The translations under genes and the position numbers were made by a program. A DNA stretch of 19,650 bases from an uncultured Collinsella sp. (GTDB lineage Bacteria; Actinomycetota; Coriobacteriia; Coriobacteriales; Coriobacteriaceae), in contig CAUGNQ010000039.1 in NCBI GenBank assembly GCA_959600835.1, positions 1 to 19,650 on the forward strand, written 5' to 3'. The notes below the pieces were generated by a model. That model searched no databases, had not been told where the DNA came from, and saw only the letters and a list, made by a program, of their open reading frames with translations. Numbering within the stretch: the stretch's first letter is position 1; every line of letters starts with the position of its first letter. Shown here piece by piece: positions 14,490 to 19,650 of the stretch.

Positions 14490-15776
14490 CTATTTAAAGA
14501 ATCCATCGTAATCATACATCTTGATCTGGCCTTCGAGCTTATCGACCGTGTCGAGCACGACGCCGACCATGATGAGGATGGACGTTCCGCCAAAAGCCTG
14601 GATCAGATGGTTACCCGTGAAGGAGAAGATGATCGAAGGCACGATGGCGATGAGCGCCAAAAAGACAGCGCTGGGAAGCGTAATCTTGTTGAGCGCGTTC
14701 TTGATGTAGGCCGCGGTAGCCCTACCCGGACGCACGCCCGGAATAAAGCCGCCCTGCTTCTTAAGGTTGTCGGCCGTGTCATCGGGATTGAACACCATGG
14801 AGGTGTAGAAGTACGCGAAGAACACGATGAGGACAACGTTAAGCACCCAGTTGAGCCAACCGGTCGAAAGCGCGGAGGCAACTGCCTGAATCCAGCCGAT
14901 GCCGGGGAAGAACACGGCAATCTGAGCCGGGAAGTACAGCAGCGCCGAAGCGAAGATGATCGGCACGACGCCCGCGGTGTTGACCTTGATGGGCAGGTAG
15001 GTGGTCTGTCCACCCATCATGCGACGGCCCACGACGCGCTTGGCGTAGGAGACCGGAATGCGGCGCTGGCCGCGCTCAAGGAAAACGATCAGCGGGATAA
15101 CCAGCAGGATGATGGCGCAGATGATCACCATGGTGATGATACCACCGGCATTGCCCTCGGTGCTGGAGAAGATAGCCTGCGGCAGACCGGCCATGATGTT
15201 CGCAAAGATGATCAGCGACATGCCATTGCCGATACCGCGCTGGGTGATGAGCTCACCAATCCACATGATCAGCATGGCGCCCGCAGTGAGCGTGCCGACG
15301 ACCATGAGGTCGAAGATGATCTCGGGAGCGCCGGCGCCATTAAAGCTGATGCCGAAGCTCTTAAAGAGGAAGAGGTAACCCACGGAGTTGAGGATTGCCA
15401 GAGCCAAGGTGAGGTAACGCGAATACTGCGTAATCTTGGTCTGACCGACCTCGCCCTCGCGGGCAAGCTCATGCAGGGAAGGCACGACGGCCTGGAGCAT
15501 CTGGAGGATGATCGAGCTGGTGATGTAAGGCATGATGCCCAGCGAAAACACCGACACATAGCTCAACGCGCCGCCAGAGAAAAGATTCAGGAGGGCCATA
15601 GCACCTGCGGCGACCGAATTGTTATCGGTCGAGAAAAGGCCCAGCATCCCCTGGAAGGGAATGCCGGGCACAGGAACGTGCGCACCAATGCGGTACACGA
15701 CGAGCATAGCTATGGTAAAAAGAATCTTTTCGCGCAATTCTTTGATGCGGAAAGCATTCTTAAGACCATTTAGCAC
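14490..15776 (-). CDS. secY: Preprotein translocase subunit SecY, GTG start
   Basis: SecY is the protein-conducting channel of the Sec system in the cytoplasmic membrane. The 428-residue product starts MLNGLKNAFRIKELREKILFT and has a first membrane helix at about 18-37, followed by GAHVPVPGI. The remaining hydrophobic segments fit the ten-helix fold. Conserved cytoplasmic pieces include GQRRIPVSYAKRVVG and NPDDTADNLKKQGGFIPGVRPG. The start is GTG at 15776, lying inside the last codons of rplO, with a 7-base overlap. The AAAGG upstream lies within rplO, so translation is probably coupled. The conserved N-terminus rules out later starts. Confidence 0.98.
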   Translation of the reverse strand: MLNGLKNAFRIKELREKILFTIAMLVVYRIGAHVPVPGIPFQGMLGLFSTDNNSVAAGAMALLNLFSGGALSYVSVFSLGIMPYITSSIILQMLQAVVPSLHELAREGEVGQTKITQYSRYLTLALAILNSVGYLFLFKSFGISFNGAGAPEIIFDLMVVGTLTAGAMLIMWIGELITQRGIGNGMSLIIFANIMAGLPQAIFSSTEGNAGGIITMVIICAIILLVIPLIVFLERGQRRIPVSYAKRVVGRRMMGGQTTYLPIKVNTAGVVPIIFASALLYFPAQIAVFFPGIGWIQAVASALSTGWLNWVLNVVLIVFFAYFYTSMVFNPDDTADNLKKQGGFIPGVRPGRATAAYIKNALNKITLPSAVFLALIAIVPSIIFSFTGNHLIQAFGGTSILIMVGVVLDTVDKLEGQIKMYDYDGFFK

Positions 15777-16219
15777 GGCAGCTCGACCTTTCCGCCGGCG
15801 GCCTCGATCTTGGCCTGCGCAGAAGCGCTGACCTTGTCGACCTTGACCGTGAACTTCTTGGTGAGCTCACCATTGCCGAGCACCTTGACGGGCTCGAACT
15901 CGCTCTTGGTGATGCGAGCGGCCTTAAGAGCGGCACCGTCGATCACAGCGCCATCCTCGAACTTACGCTCGAGACGCTCAACGTTAACAGCGGTGTACTC
16001 GATACGACGGGGGTTGCGGAAGCCCGGAAGCTTGGGCAGGCGCATAGCCAGCGGAGTCTGGCCACCCTCGAAGCCGGCACCCTTGGTGCCGCCAGAGCGG
16101 GAACCCTGGCCCTTCTGGCCGCGGCCAGAAGTGGTGCCGTGACCCGAAGAATTGCCACGGCCGACGCGCTTACGGTTCTTGGTGGAACCGGGCGCGGGAG
16201 TAAGATCGTGAAGCTGCAT
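15770..16219 (-). CDS. rplO: 50S ribosomal protein L15 (uL15)
   Basis: L15 is a late-assembly protein whose long N-terminal extension runs into the 50S core. The 149-residue product begins MQLHDLTPAPGSTKNRKRVGRG, followed by the Gly-rich SGHGTTSGRGQKGQGSRSGG stretch (about 25-44) typical of L15. The globular part ends EAAGGKVELPC. The ATG at 16219 has GAGGAG 6 nt upstream. Its stop lies within secY. Confidence 0.98.
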   Translation of the reverse strand: MQLHDLTPAPGSTKNRKRVGRGNSSGHGTTSGRGQKGQGSRSGGTKGAGFEGGQTPLAMRLPKLPGFRNPRRIEYTAVNVERLERKFEDGAVIDGAALKAARITKSEFEPVKVLGNGELTKKFTVKVDKVSASAQAKIEAAGGKVELPC

Positions 16220-16222
16220 TTG

Positions 16223-16405
16223 CTACTCCTCTACAATCTCGACAAGGTGCTTGACCTTGAAGATCATGCCGCGGACGGACTCGTTGTCAGCAATCTCGCG
16301 AACCTCGCGGATCCTGTGGAGACCGAGGGCACGGACAGTACGGACCTGGTCCTGCTTGCAACCGTTGGTGCTGCGGACCTGCTTGATCTTGATGGTGTCA
16401 GCCAT
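16223..16405 (-). CDS. rpmD: 50S ribosomal protein L30 (uL30)
   Basis: The 60-residue product (MADTIKIKQVRSTNGCKQDQ..., with VRALGLHRIREVREIADNESVRGMIFKVKHLVEIVEE) has the compact L30 fold of the 50S solvent side. The ATG at 16405 has AAGGAG upstream, which lies at the end of rpsE. It begins 2 nt after the rpsE stop, and its own stop is 3 nt from rplO, so all three are likely translated together. Confidence 0.97.
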   Translation of the reverse strand: MADTIKIKQVRSTNGCKQDQVRTVRALGLHRIREVREIADNESVRGMIFKVKHLVEIVEE

Positions 16406-16407
16406 GC

Positions 16408-16932
16408 TTAGTTCTCCTTACCGACGAACATCTCGGAGACCGTCAGGCCACGGCGAGCCGCGACGTCCTCAGGGCTGGAGAGCTCCTTGAGGCCCTCGAC
16501 GGCAGCCTTGATGATGTTGAGGCCGTTGTCGGTACCGAGGGACTTGGACAGGACGTTCTTGATGCCAGCAAGCTCGAAGAGGGGACGCACAGCGCCGCCG
16601 GCGATAACGCCGGTACCCTCGACAGCGGGCTTGATGATGATGCGGCCGGCACCAAAGTGGCCGAGAACCTCGTGCGGGATGGTGCCCTGCTCGGTCACCG
16701 GCACGTGGAACATGTTCTTCTTGGCATCGAGAGACGCCTTGGAGATGGCCAGGGGCACCTCAGCGGACTTGCCCATGCCAACGCCGACGTTGCCCTTGCC
16801 GTCGCCAACGACGACGAGAGCGACGAGACTCATGCGACGACCACCCTTGACGGTCTTCGACACGCGGTTGATGTAAACGACGCGCTCCTCGAACTCGGAG
16901 GCCTCGCGCTGCTGCTTCTGATTACGAGCCAT
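16408..16932 (-). CDS. rpsE: 30S ribosomal protein S5 (uS5)
   Basis: S5 helps keep decoding accurate and lines the mRNA entry channel; spectinomycin resistance maps to its N-terminal loop. The 174-residue product has EERVVYINRVSKTVKGGRRMSLVALVVVGDGKGNVGVGMGKSAEVPLAISKA (about 14-65), the S5 double-stranded-RNA-binding-like domain. The C-terminal half has VTEQGTIPHEVLGHFGAGRIIIKPA and SLGTDNGLNIIKAAVEGL. The ATG at 16932 has TAGGAGG 10 nt upstream. It lies 14 nt after rplR. Confidence 0.98.
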   Translation of the reverse strand: MARNQKQQREASEFEERVVYINRVSKTVKGGRRMSLVALVVVGDGKGNVGVGMGKSAEVPLAISKASLDAKKNMFHVPVTEQGTIPHEVLGHFGAGRIIIKPAVEGTGVIAGGAVRPLFELAGIKNVLSKSLGTDNGLNIIKAAVEGLKELSSPEDVAARRGLTVSEMFVGKEN

Positions 16933-16946
16933 GTGCTACATACCTC

Positions 16947-17315
16947 CTAGAACTCGAGACCGGCGGCACGAGCACCGTCGGCGAGGGCCTTGACGCGGCC
17001 ATGGTAGATACGGCCACCGCGATCGAAGGCGACCTTGGTGATGCCGGCCTCGATGGCACGCTTGCCAACGAGCTGACCGACCTTCTCCGCAGCCTCCTTG
17101 TTCGAGGTGTGGGTGCCCTTGAACTCGGCCTCGAGGGTCGAGGCAGAGACGAGCGTCAGGCTGGAGCCCTTGCTGTCGTCGATGATCTGGGCATAGATGT
17201 TGGCGTTAGTACGGGTCACGCGAAGACGCGGACGCTCGGAGGTACCCGAGACCTTGCCGCGAACACGACGCTGACGACGCTTGAGGCCTTCCAGCTTCGC
17301 CTTATGCTTGTTCAT
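16947..17315 (-). CDS. rplR: 50S ribosomal protein L18 (uL18)
   Basis: L18 binds 5S rRNA with L5 and attaches it to the central protuberance. The 122-residue product has RRQRRVRGKVSGTSERPRLRVTRTNANIYAQIIDD and the ending VAFDRGGRIYHGRVKALADGARAAGLEF, which is diagnostic. The ATG at 17315 has TAGGAG 7 nt upstream. It is separated from rplF by 75 nt containing a strong hairpin (17344-17365). Confidence 0.98.
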   Translation of the reverse strand: MNKHKAKLEGLKRRQRRVRGKVSGTSERPRLRVTRTNANIYAQIIDDSKGSSLTLVSASTLEAEFKGTHTSNKEAAEKVGQLVGKRAIEAGITKVAFDRGGRIYHGRVKALADGARAAGLEF

Positions 17316-17343
17316 ACGTAAACTCCTAAAAAGGTTGATCTTG

Positions 17344-17365
17344 CCAGCACCTGACGGGGTGCTGG
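17344..17365 (-). promoter_or_regulatory. Perfect hairpin in the rplF-rplR gap
   Basis: CCAGCACC (17358-17365 reversed) pairs perfectly with GGTGCTGG (17344-17351 reversed) around a 6-nt loop on the minus strand. A run of five T lies about 12 nt further on, too far for a strong terminator. It could be a weak terminator, a processing site or an RNA-protection element that adjusts the amount of downstream genes. Confidence 0.55.
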
Positions 17366-17390
17366 TCTTATGCGAGTGAGTCGGTTACGA

Positions 17391-17927
17391 CTACTTGGCG
17401 GCCTTACCCAGCTTGCGGCGGATGTGCTCGCCAACGTAGTGGATACCCTTGCCCTTGTAAGGCTCGGGAGGACGATGGCCGCGGATCTCAGCGGCGATCT
17501 GACCGACCTGCTGCTTGTTGATACCCTTGACGTTCACGTGGGTGTTGTCGGGAACCTCGAAGGTGATGCCCTCGGGAGCCTCGACGATCACGGGGTGCGA
17601 GAAGCCCAGGGAGAACTCGAGGTTCTTGCCCTTCTGCTGCACGCGGTAACCGACGCCGGCGAGCTCAAGCTTCTTCTCGAAGCCCTCGGAAACGCCAACA
17701 ACCATGTTGTGGATGAGGGCGCGGGTGAGGCCGTGGCGGGCACGGGTCTCACGCTCGTCGTCGGGACGGGAAACGGTGAGGACGTTGTCCTCGACGTTGA
17801 TAGCGAGCTTCTCATAGACATCGAGCTCGAGCTGGCCCTTGGGGCCCTTGACGACAACGTTGTTGCCGTTGACTGCCACTTCGACTCCGGCGGGAATCTG
17901 GACAGGCTTATTACCGATACGAGACAC
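17391..17927 (-). CDS. rplF: 50S ribosomal protein L6 (uL6), GTG start
   Basis: L6 lies at the base of the L7/L12 stalk near the elongation-factor site. The 178-residue product begins MSRIGNKPVQIPAGVEVAVNG, carries the two L6 repeats, and ends PEPYKGKGIHYVGEHIRRKLGKAAK, which is diagnostic. The start is GTG at 17927 with AAAGGAG 6 nt upstream; no ATG would preserve the conserved MSRIG opening. It is 33 nt after rpsH. Confidence 0.98.
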   Translation of the reverse strand: MSRIGNKPVQIPAGVEVAVNGNNVVVKGPKGQLELDVYEKLAINVEDNVLTVSRPDDERETRARHGLTRALIHNMVVGVSEGFEKKLELAGVGYRVQQKGKNLEFSLGFSHPVIVEAPEGITFEVPDNTHVNVKGINKQQVGQIAAEIRGHRPPEPYKGKGIHYVGEHIRRKLGKAAK

Positions 17928-17960
17928 GGTGATCTCCTTTCCTTCTACCTACCGAGCGAA

Positions 17961-18359
17961 TTACCAGACGTAAGCGATGATCTCGCCGCCGACGTTGTGC
18001 TTGCGAGCATCGCGGTCGGTCATGACGCCATGGCTGGTGGAAATAATGGCGGTACCAAGGCCACCGCGGACGCGGGGCATGTCGGCAACGCCGGTGTACT
18101 TACGCAGGCCCGGCTTGGAAATGCGGCGGATGCCGTTGATGACCTTAGCCTTCTTGGGACCATACTTAAGCGTGATGTGCAGAGTCTTCTGGGGAACGGT
18201 GTCCTCGACATCGTAGCCCTCGATGTAGCCCTCCTCGTGCAGAACACGAGCGATCTCGACGAGCTTCTTGCTGCTCGGCATGGAGACCGTGGCCTTGTTC
18301 ACAGAGTTAGCGTTACGGATGCGCGTAAGCATATCTGCGATCGGGTCTGTAAGGTTCAT
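17961..18359 (-). CDS. rpsH: 30S ribosomal protein S8 (uS8)
   Basis: S8 binds 16S rRNA helix 21 and in E. coli represses the spc operon by binding mRNA at the start of rplE. The 132-residue product begins MNLTDPIADMLTRIRNANSV and ends with RVRGGLGTAIISTSHGVMTDRDARKHNVGGEIIAYVW, both diagnostic. The ATG at 18359 has AAGGAG upstream. The 119-nt gap to rpsN holds a small hairpin (18402-18422). S8 is a plausible ligand for the rplE leader described at 19327-19421; that is inference. Confidence 0.98.
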   Translation of the reverse strand: MNLTDPIADMLTRIRNANSVNKATVSMPSSKKLVEIARVLHEEGYIEGYDVEDTVPQKTLHITLKYGPKKAKVINGIRRISKPGLRKYTGVADMPRVRGGLGTAIISTSHGVMTDRDARKHNVGGEIIAYVW

Positions 18360-18401
18360 ACAGATTCTCCTTCGTTCTTGATGAACACGTGCTCTTGGTT
18401 C

Positions 18402-18422
18402 TTCGCCGCCCTTAACGGCAAA
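18402..18422 (-). promoter_or_regulatory. Hairpin in the rpsN-rpsH gap
   Basis: On the minus strand TTTGCCG (18416-18422) and CGGCGAA (18402-18408) form a 7-bp stem (one G-T pair) with a 7-nt loop. It lies about 40 nt before the rpsH start in a 119-nt gap, which is long for this operon. There is no T-run. Its function is unknown. Confidence 0.4.
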
Positions 18423-18478
18423 GCCTAACTAGCGCGTTTTCCCTGTTCCAAACGGATGCTTGAAACGCTGGTAGTGAC

Positions 18479-18664
18479 TTACCAGCTGGCCTTCTTAACG
18501 CCGGGAAGCTCGCCCTTGAGTGCAAGCTCGCGGAAGCAGACACGGCACAGGCCGAACTTGCGGTACACAGAGTGCGGACGGCCGCAGCGCTGGCAGCGCG
18601 TGTACTCACGAGTAGAGAACTTCTGCTTGCGATTGCACTTGACGATCATCGATGTCTTAGCCAC
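18479..18664 (-). CDS. rpsN: 30S ribosomal protein S14, zinc type (uS14), GTG start
   Basis: S14 completes the 30S head. The 61-residue product is the short zinc-binding form (type Z, also called rpsZ), with C24-x2-C27 and C40-x2-C43 in YTRCQRCGRPHSVYRKFGLCRVC and the usual ending LPGVKKASW. The start is GTG at 18664, just 5 nt after GAGGAGGA. It is 79 nt after rplE. With four intact cysteines it should need zinc; a zinc-free paralogue elsewhere in the genome is possible but not visible. Confidence 0.98.
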   Translation of the reverse strand: MAKTSMIVKCNRKQKFSTREYTRCQRCGRPHSVYRKFGLCRVCFRELALKGELPGVKKASW

Positions 18665-18743
18665 TTATATCCTCCTCACATAGAGTATTGTTCGCCCCAA
18701 GCGCCGCCCCCTTGTGGGAACGGCGCTTATAGGGCAGGTGAAC

Positions 18744-19301
18744 CTATTTCTTGAACGGGAAACCGAAGGCGTCCAGAAGGGCCTTGGCCTCCTCATCGGT
18801 GTTGGCGGTGGTCACGAAAGTGATGTCCATACCACGCTGGTGATCGACGGAGTCGAAGTCGATCTCGGGGAAGATGAGCTGCTCGGTGACGCCCATGGAG
18901 AAGTTACCACGGCCGTCGAAGCTCTTGGCGGAGATGCCGCGGAAGTCGCGGATACGGGGGATCGCGACGGAGGTCAGACGATCGAAGAACTCCCACATAC
19001 GGTCGCCACGCAGGGTAACCTTGCAGCCGATCGGCATACCAGCGCGCAGGCGGAAGGTAGCGATGGACTTGCGGGCACGGGTGATCATCGGCTGCTGGCC
19101 GGTGATGGCGCGCAGGTCGCGCACGGCACCGTCGATGGCCTTGGAATCGGTAGCGGCCTCGCCGACACCCATGTTCACGACGATCTTCTCAAACTTGGGG
19201 ATCATCATGACGTTCTCGTACTGGAACTTGTCCTGAAGCTGCTGCTTGACCTCGTTGTTGTACTTGGTCTTCAGACGCGGCACATACTTCTCTTCTGCCA
19301 T
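18744..19301 (-). CDS. rplE: 50S ribosomal protein L5 (uL5)
   Basis: L5 binds 5S rRNA and contacts the P-site tRNA. The 185-residue product has YENVMMIPKFEKIVVNMGVGEAATDSKAIDGAVRDL (about 28-63), KKS-like ITRARKSIATFRLRAGMPIGCKVTLRG, and the ending FVTTANTDEEAKALLDAFGFPFKK, all diagnostic. The ATG at 19301 has AAGGAG 6 nt upstream. In most bacteria rplX directly precedes rplE; here no L24 frame exists in the 349 bases upstream. This gene is therefore the first of its block, with its own apparent promoter (19439-19467) and folded leader (19327-19421). Confidence 0.98.
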   Translation of the reverse strand: MAEEKYVPRLKTKYNNEVKQQLQDKFQYENVMMIPKFEKIVVNMGVGEAATDSKAIDGAVRDLRAITGQQPMITRARKSIATFRLRAGMPIGCKVTLRGDRMWEFFDRLTSVAIPRIRDFRGISAKSFDGRGNFSMGVTEQLIFPEIDFDSVDHQRGMDITFVTTANTDEEAKALLDAFGFPFKK

Positions 19302-19326
19302 TGTTCACTCCTTCTTGGGGTTTTAA

Positions 19327-19421
19327 GCACGGGGCGTGGCCACGATGGGTTGTCCTCGTGCCTCCTGGCTGCATCCGCGCCGCTCATGGCATTTTGCGGT
19401 TTAGACTCGACGCAGCAGGAG
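19327..19421 (-). promoter_or_regulatory. Candidate RNA leader of rplE: two abutting hairpins
   Basis: On the minus strand, bases 19409-19421 pair with 19362-19375 in a 13-bp stem (6 bp, one bulged C at 19368, 7 bp with one G-T). An inner CCGC/GCGG stem (19396-19399 with 19380-19383) closes a 12-nt loop. At the very next base a second stem begins: 19354-19361 with 19327-19334, 8 positions with one C-A mismatch. The two helices could stack end to end. The structure stops 13 nt before the AAGGAG of rplE. This architecture resembles ribosomal-protein autoregulatory leaders, but I recognise no named family. Confidence 0.55.
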
Positions 19422-19438
19422 CCGACAAAACAATCGGT

Positions 19439-19467
19439 ACTATACGCGCATTGGGTGCGTATTTCCA
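19439..19467 (-). promoter_or_regulatory. Candidate sigma-70 type promoter for rplE onward
   Basis: Minus strand: TGGAAA (19462-19467), 17-nt spacer, TATAGT (19439-19444). The -35 matches four of six bases and the -10 five of six, with ideal spacing. The start would be near 19432, giving a leader of about 130 nt that contains the hairpins at 19327-19421. Confidence 0.6.
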
Positions 19468-19522
19468 GAAAAACCTCGTCTGCCTGCACAACTCCACAAC
19501 TCCCCCGCACAAACTGATCCCC

Positions 19523-19595
19523 AAAAAGCAGTTGCGGTGAAATAGTTCCTGGCTGACCGCCCGTCAGGCTTATCTAGGAACTATTTCACCGCAAC
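19523..19595 (-). repeat. Perfect 20-bp inverted repeat with terminator-like T-run
   Basis: Bases 19531-19550 are the exact reverse complement of 19576-19595. The 25-base centre contains its own CTGAC/GTCAG hairpin (19553-19557 with 19563-19567). On the minus strand the stem is followed, after three bases, by five T (19523-19527), so it can act as a terminator for a gene cluster entering from the right. The stem is longer and less GC-rich than the other terminators here, so it may instead be a copy of a dispersed palindromic element (REP- or MITE-like). Confidence 0.75.
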
Positions 19596-19612
19596 GGGGG
19601 TGCGGACGATTT

Positions 19613-19639
19613 CTTGGACCGCGCCTAGGCGTATCCAAG
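19613..19639. repeat. Short palindromic patch at the right edge
   Basis: CTTGGA (19613-19618) is inverted as TCCAAG (19634-19639), enclosing the perfect 10-base palindrome CGCCTAGGCG (19622-19631). It lies 17 bases from the 20-bp inverted repeat and may be part of the same element or of the upstream gene's end. Confidence 0.4.
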
Positions 19640-19650
19640 CTTCCTGCGGT

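Larger units (their letters stand above)
19302..19650. other. 349-base gene-free region upstream of rplE
   Basis: No recognisable protein is encoded here on either strand; in particular there is no L24 or L14 reading frame on the minus strand. From right to left it holds a palindromic patch (19613-19639), a 20-bp perfect inverted repeat (19531-19595) with a T-run at 19523-19527, a promoter (19439-19467), and a folded leader (19327-19421) ending before the rplE ribosome binding site at 19308-19313. Confidence 0.8.

Noticed and set aside
19271..19387. Small minus-strand frame starting ATG at 19387 in the rplE leader and running out of frame through the rplE start
   Set aside because: No ribosome binding site, no recognisable product, and it lies within the predicted stems.
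19581..19649. Short minus-strand open stretch of 22 codons entering from the right edge and ending in TAG inside the inverted repeat
   Set aside because: Too short to judge; it does not resemble the end of L24 or L14. It could be a real gene's C-terminus but cannot be supported here.

Overview
This window looks like a high-GC Gram-positive chromosome, most likely an actinobacterium of the class Coriobacteriia. Collinsella or a close relative is my best guess; this is an inference from gene order, GC-rich codon use and protein style, not from a database match. The content is almost entirely housekeeping. I see no tRNA, rRNA, CRISPR array, prophage or transposase gene.

Left part (1-4342, all minus strand): the 5' portion of an adenine deaminase gene (ade) runs off the left edge. 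It is preceded by an intrinsic terminator placed inside its own leader. Upstream are tyrosyl-tRNA synthetase (tyrS, with a strong terminator) and a long U32-family protein of the RNA-hydroxylation type. Middle (4505-9483): a plus-strand class A penicillin-binding protein with a long low-complexity tail faces the arginine repressor ArgR (minus), and each has its own terminator between them. Then come a glycosyltransferase-like protein with a TTG start and the tRNA pseudouridine synthase truA, both minus.

Right part (9577-19301, all minus strand, transcribed right to left): a joined spc/alpha ribosomal-protein cluster in the order rplE, rpsN, rpsH, rplF, rplR, rpsE, rpmD, rplO, secY, adk, map, infA, rpmJ, rpsM, rpsK, rpsD, rpoA, rplQ. 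It ends in a textbook terminator before truA. The genes make ribosome parts, the SecY translocon channel, N-terminal Met removal, initiation factor IF-1 and the RNA polymerase alpha subunit, with adenylate kinase embedded. rpmJ (37 aa) is too short for a standard ORF listing but is clear.

The most interesting material is non-coding. First, rplE is not preceded by rplX (L24). Instead there are 349 bases holding a perfect 20-bp inverted repeat with a following T-run, a good sigma-70-type promoter, and a leader that can fold into two directly abutting hairpins just before the rplE ribosome binding site. This suggests the spc operon is split here and rplE onward has its own transcription start and possibly its own RNA regulator. 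Second, the infA-rpmJ gap can form an uninterrupted 12-bp stem closing an approximately 52-nt loop, a candidate leader for the alpha-operon half. Third, ade has a terminator 8 nt upstream of its ribosome binding site, which looks like attenuation. None of these can be proven without comparative alignment or transcript mapping.
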